From an uncultured Gammaproteobacteria bacterium (GTDB taxonomy: Bacteria; Pseudomonadota; Gammaproteobacteria; Pseudomonadales; Pseudohongiellaceae): DNA of 64,000 bases. How positions within the stretch are numbered: position 1 is the stretch's first letter; each line of letters starts with the position of its first letter. The position numbers were made by a program, and so were the translations under genes. Below the pieces are notes generated by a model that saw only the letters and a program-made list of their open reading frames with translations, was not told the DNA's origin and did no database searches. The stretch lies in NCBI GenBank assembly GCA_913061515.1, contig CAJXSF010000005.1, positions 1-64,000 of the forward strand, written 5' to 3'. This document shows, in pieces, positions 29,558-38,599 of the stretch.

Positions 29558-30703
29558 ATGGGTTTTAAAGATTTGCTGCGCATCATGATCCAGAAAGATG
29601 GTTCCGACCTATTTCTGACCACCGGTGCACCACCCAGTATGAAAGCCTTTGGCAAATTGACGCCTATGTCGACGCAGTCACTACCACCTGGCGCGGTAAA
29701 GCAAATCGCTTATCAGATTATGTCTGCAGAGCAGATTAAAGAATTTGAAATTAGCCCTGAAATGAATTTGGCAATCTCCGACCCAGAGATCGGCCGTTTC
29801 CGCGTCAACATCTTCAAGCAACGCGGACAAATTGCAATCGTTGCCCGTAATATCAAAACCGAAATCCCAAACTGGAAAGATTTGGGGCTGCCAGAGGTTC
29901 TCACCAGCCTGATCATGCAAAAACGCGGTTTGGTATTGTTTGTTGGCGGCACCGGCTCAGGTAAATCTACCTCACTTGCCGCCCTAATCGATCATCGCAA
30001 TACCAATAGTGATGGCCACATTATTACCATCGAAGACCCTGTTGAGTTTGTGCATCAACATAAAAAATCCATCATCAACCAGCGTGAGGTCGGTGTGGAC
30101 ACCAAGAGTTACGAGGACGCCTTACAAAACACTTTGAGACAGGCGCCAGATGTCATCCTCATTGGTGAGATTCGTAGCCAAGAAACAATGGAGCACGCAT
30201 TAGCCTTTGCCGAGACTGGCCACCTTTGCCTGTCAACGCTGCATGCCAACAACGCCAACCAAGCGCTCGACCGCATCATCAACTTTTTCCCAGAAGAGCG
30301 ACATAAGCAATTGTTTATGGACTTATCGCTCAACCTGCAAGGCTTTGTTTCCCAGCGCTTGATTCCTACCGTCGATGGCAAGCGCGCTGCTGCCATCGAA
30401 ATTTTATTAGGTACGCCACGCGTTTGTGACCTAATTAAACAAGGCAAGGTAGATGAAATCAAAGAAGTGATGACGAAGTCCGAAAACCAAGGGATGAAGA
30501 CTTTCGATTCCGCCCTATTTGATCTTTATAAAGCCGGCAAGATTAGCCTCGAAGAAGCCTTGAAAAATGCCGACTCCAAGAACAATCTTCGCCTACGGAT
30601 ACAGCTATCCGAAGGCAAGCAAGGGGGCGAGGAAGAAGACGACGATTCCGGACTTGGCGGCCTTTCTTTACAACCCAAAGACGATAACGCTCGAGGGCAT
30701 TAG
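29558..30703 (+). CDS. pilU: Twitching motility ATPase PilU
   Basis: PilT-paralogous pilus retraction ATPase. The opening GFKDLLRIMIQKDGSDLFLT and the stretch GHIITIEDPVEFVHQH closely match PilU. Walker A is GGTGSGKSTSLAALI, Walker B is APDVILIGEIRS, and the His box is STLHANNANQALDRI. The acidic C-terminal tail (GGEEEDDDSGLGG) is typical of PilU. The ATG after AAAAGGGTAAAATT gives 381 residues. A longer frame would run into pyrB. PilU normally needs PilT, which is not in this window, so a classic type IVa pilus is probably encoded elsewhere in addition to the MSHA-like one. Confidence 0.93.
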   Translation: MGFKDLLRIMIQKDGSDLFLTTGAPPSMKAFGKLTPMSTQSLPPGAVKQIAYQIMSAEQIKEFEISPEMNLAISDPEIGRFRVNIFKQRGQIAIVARNIKTEIPNWKDLGLPEVLTSLIMQKRGLVLFVGGTGSGKSTSLAALIDHRNTNSDGHIITIEDPVEFVHQHKKSIINQREVGVDTKSYEDALQNTLRQAPDVILIGEIRSQETMEHALAFAETGHLCLSTLHANNANQALDRIINFFPEERHKQLFMDLSLNLQGFVSQRLIPTVDGKRAAAIEILLGTPRVCDLIKQGKVDEIKEVMTKSENQGMKTFDSALFDLYKAGKISLEEALKNADSKNNLRLRIQLSEGKQGGEEEDDDSGLGGLSLQPKDDNARGH

Positions 30704-30714
30704 CACACGCACTA

Positions 30715-31584
30715 ATGGACCTTCAAAGCATATTGACCCTGCTCTTTTTATGGCTAATCGTCGTGGCTGCCGTGCTGCTGCTATTCGTCTATCCGCGATA
30801 TCGTAGAAAAAAAGTAGATACGACTCCATTTCCCGCTCCTTGGTTGCAAACCTTGCGCCGCAGTTTGCCCATCTATAAGACCATGTGGCCAGACCAACAA
30901 CGCGAGCTTCGTCAACTCATCAAGCGATTTGTCGACAGCAAAGATTTCGTTGGCTGTGCAGGCCAACAGATCGATGACGAGATTAGAGTGACGATCGCCG
31001 CTCATGCTTGCTTACTGCTATTGAACCGGCCAAGCCACGAATATCAGGATCTACGCTCCATCTTAGTGTACCCCTCGACCTTCAAAGTCAAACACGACCA
31101 ACATGATGAATTTGGTTTAGTCACTGCAGGGGAGCATTTTCTAGTTGGCGAGTCTTGGAGCAATGGCAAAGTCATTCTTGCTTGGGACAGCGTACAGCAA
31201 AGTGTGCAAAATTTTGCGGACGGCCATAACGTCGTGCTGCATGAATTTGCACATCAATTGGACCACGAGACGGGCAACACCAATGGTGCCCCGTTGCTTT
31301 ATAACAAAGGCGCCTATGGTGATTGGTCGCGAATATTCTCCGAAGAGTTCCGCCATCTGCAACATGCCAGTGCCGCACATGAGCAAACTCTCATTGATGC
31401 CTATGGGGCTAGTAATCCCGCAGAGTTCTTCGCTGTGGTTACCGAAACATTCTATGAACGCCCACATGAACTTGCCACGCGCCACGGCGAGCTTTTTGAA
31501 GAATTAAAATCCTATTACCGTGTAGACCCTCGTGAGTGGCAACGCGCCCCGAAACCTAAGGAGCCTCATTATGCGACTCGATAA
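30715..31584 (+). CDS. mtfA: MtfA-like zinc metallopeptidase (M90 family)
   Basis: 289 residues: an N-terminal membrane helix (about 6-24, LTLLFLWLIVVAAVLLLFVY), then an MtfA domain. The zinc site is VVLHEFAHQLDHETG (HExxH), and the downstream glutamate region is NPAEFFAVVTETFYERP. In E. coli MtfA binds the glucose repressor Mlc and has aminopeptidase activity. The soluble E. coli protein lacks a membrane anchor, so here the domain is presumably tethered at the inner membrane. It starts 11 bases after pilU and overlaps rsuA by 14 bases. Confidence 0.88.
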   Translation: MDLQSILTLLFLWLIVVAAVLLLFVYPRYRRKKVDTTPFPAPWLQTLRRSLPIYKTMWPDQQRELRQLIKRFVDSKDFVGCAGQQIDDEIRVTIAAHACLLLLNRPSHEYQDLRSILVYPSTFKVKHDQHDEFGLVTAGEHFLVGESWSNGKVILAWDSVQQSVQNFADGHNVVLHEFAHQLDHETGNTNGAPLLYNKGAYGDWSRIFSEEFRHLQHASAAHEQTLIDAYGASNPAEFFAVVTETFYERPHELATRHGELFEELKSYYRVDPREWQRAPKPKEPHYATR

Positions 31585-32266
31585 ATTTGTAAGCCATGCG
31601 ACGACGATGCCGCGCGATCAGAGCAAGCGCGTCGTGCGCAATAAACGCGTTACAGTTAACGGCACCATGGTCCGCAGCGCGTCTGCCCAAGTGGCTGAAA
31701 CCGATGCGGTGTGTCTAGACGGCAAAGCTCTACAATTGCCACAGCCGCGCTATTACATGCTGAACAAACCTGTCGACTATGTGTGCGCAACCCAAGACAG
31801 CGAACACCCAATCGTTTTAGACCTTCTCCACGATATCGACGTCACCGGTTTGAGTATTGCCGGCCGACTGGACATTGACACCACCGGTTTAGTTCTAATC
31901 AGCGATGACGGGCAATGGCTGCATCGCGTGACTTCCCCTCGACATTTATTTGCAAAAATATATATTGCCACATTGCAAGATGCTGTCGATGAGCCCACTA
32001 TTGCGCAGTTTAAAAACGGCATGATGTTGCGCGGGGAAGACAAAGAAACAGCTCCCGCCCAATGTGAGGCGCTGCCAGATAAACAAGCACGAGTCACCTT
32101 AAGCGAAGGCCGATATCATCAGGTAAAACGCATGTTTGCCGCCTGTGGCAATCATGTTGTGGCATTGCACAGGCATAAAATTGGCGCCGTCACCCTAGAT
32201 GAAAATCTAGCCCCTGGCGCTTACCGTTCTTTGACCCAAGAGGAGATTGAGAGTTTCCAACTATGA
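31571..32266 (+). CDS. rsuA: 16S rRNA pseudouridine(516) synthase RsuA
   Basis: Converts U516 of 16S rRNA to pseudouridine. An N-terminal S4 RNA-binding domain (MRLDKFVSHATTM...RVVRNKRVTVNG) is followed by the RsuA catalytic domain with GRLDIDTTGLVLISDDG (catalytic Asp) and EGRYHQVKRMFAACGNHVV. The start ATG follows AAGGAG and lies inside the end of the mtfA-like gene. An upstream GTG frame extension is rejected because the S4 domain starts at this methionine. It is 231 residues long and coupled to rsmC by a 4-base ATGA overlap. Confidence 0.95.
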   Translation: MRLDKFVSHATTMPRDQSKRVVRNKRVTVNGTMVRSASAQVAETDAVCLDGKALQLPQPRYYMLNKPVDYVCATQDSEHPIVLDLLHDIDVTGLSIAGRLDIDTTGLVLISDDGQWLHRVTSPRHLFAKIYIATLQDAVDEPTIAQFKNGMMLRGEDKETAPAQCEALPDKQARVTLSEGRYHQVKRMFAACGNHVVALHRHKIGAVTLDENLAPGAYRSLTQEEIESFQL

Positions 32267-33315
32267 GTATCCATATCGAACACCTGCTTGTCGATTTACT
32301 CAATAACCACGCGCAACAAGGCCCCATTCTATGGATTGCCGATGAAAGCCTTAGCAATGAAGAGTTGCTCGCTGCGCGCCCCAACGAACACCTACACGTG
32401 CTCAGCAATCGTTTCGACTTATGTGAAAAACTACGCGGTATCGGCCATCAAGTCACGCTATGCGATTTTGACTTGAGTCAAGCCTGCCCGCCGGGCGTTG
32501 CTCACATTGTCTATCGTGTCTCCAAAGAACGCCCATTAGTGCATCACTGCATCAATGAGAGTTTTAAACATCTTAGTGAAGGGGGCTGTTTGCATCTTAT
32601 TGGCAACAAAGATGATGGTATTCGCACCCACGGCCGCAATGCAGAGAAAGTATTTGCCACTGCCGAGCAGGCGAAAAAACACGGTGACGCCTACCATATT
32701 CAACTTCATAAAAAGGCCGCCGATGAGAGCACCGCGAGCAAGTGGTTGGATTGCAAGGACTATGCAAAACTGCGCACATGCACTGTTGGTGACTTTCACT
32801 TTCTCAGCAAGCCTGGCGTCTTTGGTTGGAACAAAGTCGACCGCGCAAGCGCCTTGCTCAATGAGTACGTGCACAAACACCTGCCTAAACGCAAAGACTT
32901 AGGCAGTGTATTAGACATGGGCTGCGGCTACGGCTATTTATTGTTGGCCAGTGCAGACCTGCCTTTTAGCAAGCGTTTTGCCACAGATAACAACGCTGCC
33001 GCCATAGACGCAGCCACGGCCAGCTTTGCCAAGGCTGGTTTAGAGGTATCGATTAGCCTAGATGACTGTGGACAACAGCTGCAAAGCCAAGTCGATTGGA
33101 TACTCTGTAACCCACCGTTTCACCAAGGTTTTCAAACCAATAGCACGATGTCGGTGAAGTTTATCGAGCAAATGCGGCGCTTGCTCAAACCTAAAGGCAA
33201 AGCCTTTGTGGTCGTCAATCAATTCATTCCCATAGAGCGCCTTGCGCAAGAGTGTTTTGCCAATTGTGAAATTGTCGCCCAAGAGCACGGCTTTAAACTT
33301 GTCCAATTAAGCTAA
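32263..33315 (+). CDS. rsmC: 16S rRNA (guanine-1207-N2)-methyltransferase RsmC-like
   Basis: 350-residue SAM-dependent methyltransferase with an inactive N-terminal domain and a C-terminal catalytic domain. SAM motif I is LDMGCGYGYLLL, and the catalytic motif IV is ILCNPPFHQGFQTN. The HQG after NPPF is shared by RsmC and RlmG. RsmC is preferred from the length and because the neighbour also modifies 16S rRNA. RlmG (23S G1835) is the alternative. The ATG overlaps rsuA by 4 bases, so the two modification enzymes are coupled. Confidence 0.87.
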   Translation: MSIHIEHLLVDLLNNHAQQGPILWIADESLSNEELLAARPNEHLHVLSNRFDLCEKLRGIGHQVTLCDFDLSQACPPGVAHIVYRVSKERPLVHHCINESFKHLSEGGCLHLIGNKDDGIRTHGRNAEKVFATAEQAKKHGDAYHIQLHKKAADESTASKWLDCKDYAKLRTCTVGDFHFLSKPGVFGWNKVDRASALLNEYVHKHLPKRKDLGSVLDMGCGYGYLLLASADLPFSKRFATDNNAAAIDAATASFAKAGLEVSISLDDCGQQLQSQVDWILCNPPFHQGFQTNSTMSVKFIEQMRRLLKPKGKAFVVVNQFIPIERLAQECFANCEIVAQEHGFKLVQLS

Positions 33316-33444
33316 GGGTACTGGACTCAAGGCGAGTGCCGGACTATTCTGGCGCTTCGCTTGGGCGCCCCACTGAGTGCCTCAAAGCACTGCTAGGAAT
33401 AACAAAAACGATAATCCCCCCAGCAGGGGAATGAGGGAATCACT

Positions 33445-34242
33445 ATGACCAGTCTTATTAAGAAGGCCTTACTACTAGGCCTACTCTGCGGCTTGCCTGC
33501 CTTTGCCATGGCGCAAAGTAAAACCTATCTTTACGATCACGTGCACATGGCAGTCCCTGAGCCCTTAGTGGCTGCCCAGTGGTACAAAGATAATATCGGT
33601 GGCGAATTTATCGATGGCCGCACTGACCGCCTATTGTTTGGCACCACACGTATCATGTTCCTCCCTAGCACACCCGAGACCCGGCCCAGTGAAGGCGGTG
33701 TTGTCGATCACCTTGGATTTTCTGTCACTGACTTAGAAGCTGTCGTCGCTAAAGTACGGGCTGCCGGTGCAACAGTACAAGGCGATATTCGCGATATTCC
33801 CGGCTTATTCAAACTAGCGTTTATCGTCGACCCCTTCGGTTCACGCTTAGAGCTTCTGCAAGATGAGCAGCACCTTGGCTTCCACCATGTGCATTTGCGT
33901 TCGACTGACCCACAGGCAACCTTTAAGTGGTACGAAGATACTTTTGGTGGCATCCGCACGAACCTGCGCGGCCGCCTCGATGGCATTCTCTACCCAGGCA
34001 ATGTCTGGTTATTGATCACTCAAGGTGAGAACTTCCCAAGCCGTGGCGCCTCTATTGATCACATCGGTTGGAGAGCCCTAGACTCGGATGAGACGATCGC
34101 TGATCTGCAAAGCAAAGGCGTCGAGTTTACCTCAGAGCCTGTGGACATGACTCTTCCCAACGGCATGATTAATTATTTCTATGTGCAAGGGCCGGAAGGC
34201 GCACGCGTTGAACTCGTTCGCCGTGCCGCCGATATGCGCTAA
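33445..34242 (+). CDS. Secreted two-domain VOC (glyoxalase-fold) protein
   Basis: 265 residues with a signal peptide (about 1-24, cleavage after AMA before QSKTYLYDH). Two tandem VOC modules follow: YDHVHMAVPEPLVAAQWYKD...VDPFGSRLELLQDE and GFHHVHLRSTDPQATFKWYED...VQGPEGARVELVRR. Each begins with a metal-ligand-like His and ends in a Glu, the usual pattern for divalent-metal VOC enzymes. A periplasmic VOC protein is uncommon, because most family members are cytosolic. The substrate is unknown. It has its own intergenic spacing on both sides. Confidence 0.82.
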   Translation: MTSLIKKALLLGLLCGLPAFAMAQSKTYLYDHVHMAVPEPLVAAQWYKDNIGGEFIDGRTDRLLFGTTRIMFLPSTPETRPSEGGVVDHLGFSVTDLEAVVAKVRAAGATVQGDIRDIPGLFKLAFIVDPFGSRLELLQDEQHLGFHHVHLRSTDPQATFKWYEDTFGGIRTNLRGRLDGILYPGNVWLLITQGENFPSRGASIDHIGWRALDSDETIADLQSKGVEFTSEPVDMTLPNGMINYFYVQGPEGARVELVRRAADMR

Positions 34243-34279
34243 GCTAGAGCCACCTCACTGTTTTAACAGTTAAAATCAC

Positions 34280-34317
34280 CAAGGCCAAAGAGCGACATCT
34301 CATGCTCTTTGGCCTTG
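34280..34317 (+). terminator. Strong hairpin after the VOC gene
   Basis: A perfect 14-bp inverted repeat (CAAGGCCAAAGAGC / GCTCTTTGGCCTTG) with a 10-base loop, 37 bases after the VOC stop. There is no T-run after it, so it may be a Rho-assisted terminator or an mRNA-stabilising 3' hairpin. Confidence 0.7.
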
Positions 34318-34384
34318 ATGCCTTCTAAAACTGACAAACTCTTGTCCAAAAAAGCGTTCTAGCTCGTGTGTTTTCTAGTGACCC

Positions 34385-34393
34385 TGCTATAAT
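34385..34393 (+). promoter_or_regulatory. Extended -10 promoter of the pyrophosphatase gene
   Basis: TGCTATAAT is a perfect extended -10 element (TGnTATAAT), 66 bases upstream of the ppa start codon. The -35 region is poor (around CGTGTG), as expected for an extended -10 promoter. Confidence 0.65.
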
Positions 34394-34459
34394 GCGCGCC
34401 TTTCATCCACCCGCCCGATTACAATAAAAGCACTGGGTTACGACACAACAGGTACCTGA

Positions 34460-35077
34460 ATGAAGAAGTTTCCACCCCCCTTTTACCGTTGGCGCCCGCA
34501 CCCGTGGCATGGCTTAGAAGTTGGACCTGACGCTCCTCGTCTAGTTCACGCATTTATCGAGATCTGCCCTTTCGATCTCGTCAAATACGAAGTAGACAAG
34601 ACAACTGGCTACCTGCGTGTTGACCGCCCACAGCGCTCTTCTTCACAGCATCCAACCTTGTATGGTTTCATCCCTAGAACGTACTGCGGCAACCGAGTAC
34701 GCGATCTAATGGAAGGCTCCGTTCGTGGCGATGGTGATCCACTAGACATTTGTGTTGTTAGCGAACGCCCTATCTCGAAAACTGAGATCATCCTCAATGC
34801 GAAAGTCATTGGTGGATTGCCGATGCTAGACGGCGGTGAAGCAGACGATAAGATTATCGCGGTTCTAGAGAACGACCCATTGTTTGCCGATGTCGAAGAC
34901 ATTAGCGAACTGCCTCCTGCATTGATTGAGCGTATGCGTCATTACTTCATGACTTATAAGCTAATCCCAGGTCAGGAAAACAAAGTTTCGATCGGCGCTG
35001 CCTATGGTTTTGAACACGCGAAAGTAGTGATTCAAGCGGCCATGGACGACTACGACGACGAATACGGCAACGTGTAA
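34460..35077 (+). CDS. ppa: Inorganic pyrophosphatase (family I)
   Basis: Hydrolyses pyrophosphate released by biosynthesis. Family I motifs are visible: [26 protein letters not shown], the metal-binding signature DGDPLDICV (three Asp), and [14 protein letters not shown]. The length (205) is somewhat longer than E. coli Ppa (176) through an N-terminal extension ([19 protein letters not shown]) that places it nearer the ~200-residue gammaproteobacterial variants. A single-gene unit with its own promoter and terminator. Confidence 0.94.
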   Translation: MKKFPPPFYRWRPHPWHGLEVGPDAPRLVHAFIEICPFDLVKYEVDKTTGYLRVDRPQRSSSQHPTLYGFIPRTYCGNRVRDLMEGSVRGDGDPLDICVVSERPISKTEIILNAKVIGGLPMLDGGEADDKIIAVLENDPLFADVEDISELPPALIERMRHYFMTYKLIPGQENKVSIGAAYGFEHAKVVIQAAMDDYDDEYGNV

Positions 35078-35089
35078 TTACCGCGCCAT

Positions 35090-35131
35090 AAAAAAAGGGG
35101 CTTAGGTGTTAACACTTAAGCCCCTTTTTTT
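35090..35131 (+). terminator. Intrinsic terminator between ppa and xdhC
   Basis: GGGGCTTA...TAAGCCCC stem extended by A/T pairs, followed by seven Ts. The A-run on the left lets it serve both convergent genes. Confidence 0.95.
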
Positions 35132-35143
35132 ATGAATGAGTTA

Positions 35144-36169
35144 TCAACCGCACACAGGCGCATCACTGGCAATAGCACATTCACCGGTAGTACCGCGCAC
35201 ATCATCTCTATGGCGCACCATGGTGACCTCAGCCATCACTGAAATTGCAATCTCTGCCGGTGTCTTACTGCCGATCTGCACCCCGATTGGTGCGTGAAGT
35301 CGCTCTATCTCCTCGGCGCTCAAGCCTAGCTCAGGTAAACGCTCACGACGATTCGCAGAAGTTCGTTCAGAGCCCATCGCTCCCACATAGAACGCTGGCG
35401 TCTTCAACGCCTCCATCAATGCCATATCATCAACACGTGGGTCATGGGCCAGTGCGATGATGCCGCTATAAGGATCGCTAAAACCATCGCGCACAACATC
35501 ATCAGGCAATTCAGGTGTGACATGCACGCCGTCGACATGCCAGTTAGCAAGGTAATCAGGGCGTGGATCACAAAGGGTAACGTCATACTCAAGCGCTAAA
35601 GCCATCTCGGCAACATAACGGGCAACGTCCCCTGCCCCTAGGAGTAAGAGTTTATATTTAGGGCTCAAGGCATGCAGCAAGCGGTCATCGCTAAGCACCA
35701 CGGCCTCGTCAGCGACACTATGACGAATACTAATAGCACCGGTGTTAAGGTCCAGCTCGCGACTGATACGTTGGTGGTTTTCTAAGGCCTGCGCTAGTTG
35801 CGAGAACACTTCTTTATTGGCGTTAGTCGGTGCAAGATATTCTAGGAGCACATGGAGTTGGCCACCGCAGGGAAGTCGCAACCGGGCGGCCTGCTCGGCG
35901 GTAATGCCATATTTCACTACAAAAGGTTTTTGTTCTTCATCGAATTGAGTTTTCAAAGAGCCATCACGCAGTTGCTCGAGAAAATCCTCTTCGATACAAC
36001 CACCAGAGATGGAACCGGCAATGTCTCCGTCTAGCGTACAGGCCATCATTGAGCCAATGGGACGAGGCGAGGAGCCCCAAGTCTTCAAAATGGTACACAA
36101 CCAAACGGGCTGCTCTCTTTGTAAACTTTCGGAAACTTTGATGATGATATGTTGCTGTCCGCTCTGCAT
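35144..36169 (-). CDS. xdhC: XdhC/CoxI family molybdoenzyme maturation protein
   Basis: 341 residues. The N-terminal XdhC/CoxI domain (WLCTILKTWGSSPRPIGSMM...GSISGGCIEEDFLEQL) precedes a Rossmann-like C-terminal domain (LLLLGAGDVARYVAEMALAL...TLCDPRPDY). The family binds molybdenum cofactor, protects it or helps its sulfuration, and delivers it to xanthine-dehydrogenase-type enzymes. No molybdoenzyme subunit genes lie beside it, so its client is elsewhere in the genome. The Cys of GGCIEED is conserved. It converges on ppa across a shared terminator. Confidence 0.88.
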   Translation of the reverse strand: MQSGQQHIIIKVSESLQREQPVWLCTILKTWGSSPRPIGSMMACTLDGDIAGSISGGCIEEDFLEQLRDGSLKTQFDEEQKPFVVKYGITAEQAARLRLPCGGQLHVLLEYLAPTNANKEVFSQLAQALENHQRISRELDLNTGAISIRHSVADEAVVLSDDRLLHALSPKYKLLLLGAGDVARYVAEMALALEYDVTLCDPRPDYLANWHVDGVHVTPELPDDVVRDGFSDPYSGIIALAHDPRVDDMALMEALKTPAFYVGAMGSERTSANRRERLPELGLSAEEIERLHAPIGVQIGSKTPAEIAISVMAEVTMVRHRDDVRGTTGECAIASDAPVCG

Positions 36170-36287
36170 TGCCGTGCCTCTATAAAGCTTTTTTTTGCGA
36201 GTGAGGAGCTTACAGCATCTGCGCTTCGCTGCACAATAATGCTTAACTTGCTTGTAGTAGAGTCAGTGGTTGGCTCGGGCTACTTTA

Positions 36288-36567
36288 GTGGTTGGCGCTC
36301 AGCTTCGACTCCCTGCTCTGTGACTCGCCGTGAACCCATCCTTGGGGGCTCGACGCGGCATCCATGCCGCGCCTTTATGTGACCGATCAGAGATTCAAAG
36401 CCGAGCTTTGACGTGTAATGCCATCCTGCAGCCAGCGCTAATGTTAGAGACGAGCGCTGGGTTTGGGGCAGCAGGACCATAAGCCGCATGGATGCGGCGC
36501 CTGAGCCTACACGGACGTATACACGGCGTGTCCTGAGGCTCTAAACCCAGTGCTCGGCTCGAGCTAC
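36288..36567 (+). repeat. Composite palindromic intergenic repeat, copy A
   Basis: About 280 bases made of nested imperfect palindromes. Examples are CGGCATCCATGCCG, TCAAAGCCGAGCTTTGA, GCCGCATGGATGCGGC, and an outer pair GACGAGCGCTGGGTTT / AAACCCAGTGCTCG. The inverse complement of a second copy near 40.7-41.0 kb matches over its whole length with scattered differences. It occupies most of the xdhC-MATE intergenic gap (36170-36599), which otherwise holds no gene. Short frames in it are not real genes. Confidence 0.9.
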
Positions 36568-36599
36568 GAAGTGCTAGTGCAAATACGCAACATGAAGAA

Positions 36600-38003
36600 C
36601 TAAACCGCCTGATACTTCCACCGCCCCCGCATAAAGAAAATAACCCCAACTACGCCCATCAAAATCTCCGCAATGAAGATTGACCAAAACACCCCATAGG
36701 GCCCCATCGCCAACATCGTTGCCATCCAATAAGCCACCGGGATTTGCACTAACCAATAACAAAAACCATTGATCCACATTGGCGTCACAGTATCGCCTGC
36801 CCCATTGAACGCCTGGATTGCTACCATCCCAAGTGCCATGAAACCAAAGCTATAACTCATGATCCGTAAACCATCGATCCCATAGGCTAAGGCGTTTGCT
36901 TCTGTGGTGAAGAACCCCATTATTGCCTCAGGGAATACGATAATCACTAATGCAACGAGCATCATATAAGTCACATTGTATTTCGCCACTTGCCACACAG
37001 TGCTTACAGCGCGGTCAATCTTCTTGGCGCCTAAGTTTTGCCCGACGAGTGTTGCCACTGCATTACTCAATCCCCAGGCGGGCAGAATCACAAACATCAT
37101 GATGCGAATTGCTATCGTGTAACCAGCAATCGCGTCGCTGCCATAGACCGATACTAAACGCATTAAAAACACCCAACTTGCCGTGGCAATCAAAAACTGC
37201 GCAATTCCGCCAACCGAAATTTTCACTAACGTCAGGATAACTGACAGCTTGATAACGAAATCCTTCAGCACTAATTGGATGCGTCGGCTGCTCGAGCACA
37301 GATAATAGAACTGATACAACAAGCCGATACCGCGACCAATATTGGTCGCGACCGCCGCGCCTGTGACGCCCATCTCTGGGAATGGGCCAACACCGAAAAT
37401 GAGACAAGGGTCCAATACGATGTTGATGCCGTTTGCTAACACTAATGAACGCATCGCGATGCTGGCATCCCCTGCGCCGCGAAAGATCGCGTTGTTTAAA
37501 AACAAAAAGACAATGGTGAAACTGCCGCTGAGCATGATTTGCGTATAGTCTGTGCCCACTGCCAGAACATCATCTTCGGCGCCCATGATGCGCAGTATGT
37601 CTTCGGCATAGAAAAAACCGGTTAGCCCGACTATCAATGACACGATGACGCCAATCCACAAACCTTGCCCTGCGACAAAGGCGGCAGCCTCTGGGCTGTT
37701 TTCACCAATGCGGCGTGCGACCATGGCGGTGACGCCCATAGATAAACCAATCGCAATGGCATAGAGCAAAGAGATAACCGATTCGGTGAGCCCCACGGTG
37801 GCCACAGCCTCGGCGCCTAAACTGGCGACGAAAAAGATGTCCACAATCGCGAACACCGACTCCATCGACATTTCAAGAATCATGGGGACGGCAAGAAGAA
37901 AAGTAGCCCGTGCTATGGAGCCCTCTGTGTAGTTAATGCTTGAGCTGCCCAAAAGGGCTTGGCGAAACAGGTCTATGCCTGCGCGTATTTTTTTTAAAGT
38001 CAT
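36600..38003 (-). CDS. MATE family multidrug/toxin efflux transporter
   Basis: 467 residues with about 12 hydrophobic helices in two homologous halves. The N-half has ATFLLAVPMILEMSMESVF and VGLTESVISLLYAIAIGLSM. The C-half has IAIRIMMFVILPAWGLSNAV and ATLVGQNLGAKKIDRA, a typical MATE block. It probably exports cationic compounds in exchange for Na+ or H+. Substrates are not predictable. The gene lies just inside copy A of the inverted repeat. A perfect palindrome upstream may be an operator. Confidence 0.9.
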   Translation of the reverse strand: MTLKKIRAGIDLFRQALLGSSSINYTEGSIARATFLLAVPMILEMSMESVFAIVDIFFVASLGAEAVATVGLTESVISLLYAIAIGLSMGVTAMVARRIGENSPEAAAFVAGQGLWIGVIVSLIVGLTGFFYAEDILRIMGAEDDVLAVGTDYTQIMLSGSFTIVFLFLNNAIFRGAGDASIAMRSLVLANGINIVLDPCLIFGVGPFPEMGVTGAAVATNIGRGIGLLYQFYYLCSSSRRIQLVLKDFVIKLSVILTLVKISVGGIAQFLIATASWVFLMRLVSVYGSDAIAGYTIAIRIMMFVILPAWGLSNAVATLVGQNLGAKKIDRAVSTVWQVAKYNVTYMMLVALVIIVFPEAIMGFFTTEANALAYGIDGLRIMSYSFGFMALGMVAIQAFNGAGDTVTPMWINGFCYWLVQIPVAYWMATMLAMGPYGVFWSIFIAEILMGVVGVIFFMRGRWKYQAV

Positions 38004-38386
38004 GATATATCCAGAATTAAATGTCTAAGCAAACCAAGCAATGTGTGAGGCACACATGAACTTAGTGTTTGGCGTAAGAGGACTTCTGGAATTAAGTTGA
38101 TCGCACAAGGCAACAAGTGATTCAACGAGGGGCAATGCGATGCGGCTCTAAGAATTAGAGGCGCGACTAAAACCCGAAGTCCTTAAGGGCGTGCTATATC
38201 CATTGGGCATTTCTCCTGACTGGAATTAGTCAAACAAGTGCTGTGGATTATAGGGTAAGTGATTTTGGCTGTCTTATGATTTTTGCACTATTTTAGCGCG
38301 AACAGAATCTGGTGTGATTGCAGTCACTCTCTGCTTGGCATTGATGCTAAACTTGCTGTCTTTGTTTCATTGTTCATAAGGGTTTT
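38004..38386. other. Divergent intergenic region (MATE / small membrane protein)
   Basis: About 380 bases without a gene. It contains a perfect palindrome close to the MATE start codon (listed separately) and three scattered CTGGAATTA/CCAGAATTAA-like words. AAGGG precedes the plus-strand small ORF. No convincing -35/-10 pair was assigned. Confidence 0.5.
38041..38057. promoter_or_regulatory. Candidate operator upstream of the MATE gene
   Basis: ATGTGTGAGGCACACAT is a perfect 7-3-7 inverted repeat, 38-54 bases before the MATE start codon. The position and symmetry suit a dimeric repressor site. The regulator is unknown. Confidence 0.45.
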
Positions 38387-38599
38387 ATGAATCTTACAGA
38401 TCCTTCGGCAATGCTATGGGCATTGCTTTTTAGTTTGATCGGGCTCGGGTATTTTGTTTATGGCAAGCGACAAGCTAACAAGGTTGCCCTTTACTGCGGT
38501 TTAGCGCTTATGCTTTATCCCTATTTTTTCAACAATGTGTATGCATTGCTTGCGATTGGTATAGGCCTGATGCTGATCCCAAAATACGTAAAACTTTAG
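38387..38599 (+). CDS. Small two-helix inner-membrane protein
   Basis: A 70-residue protein with two to three hydrophobic stretches (AMLWALLFSLIGLGYFVYG and VALYCGLALMLYPYFF, then a short helix) and basic residues between them. Function unknown. AAGGG sits 5 bases before the ATG. Its stop overlaps the 3' end of ogt on the opposite strand by 4 bases. A C-terminal LMLIPKYVKL is reminiscent of small conserved proteins of marine gammaproteobacteria, but I cannot name a family. Confidence 0.65.
   Translation: MNLTDPSAMLWALLFSLIGLGYFVYGKRQANKVALYCGLALMLYPYFFNNVYALLAIGIGLMLIPKYVKL

Noticed and set aside
36280..36489. Reading frames inside the intergenic repeat (also 40785-40985)
   Set aside because: They share peptide similarity (for example CSVTRREPI and STRHPCRAFM) only because both copies of the palindromic repeat are translated. 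There is no ribosome site or domain.
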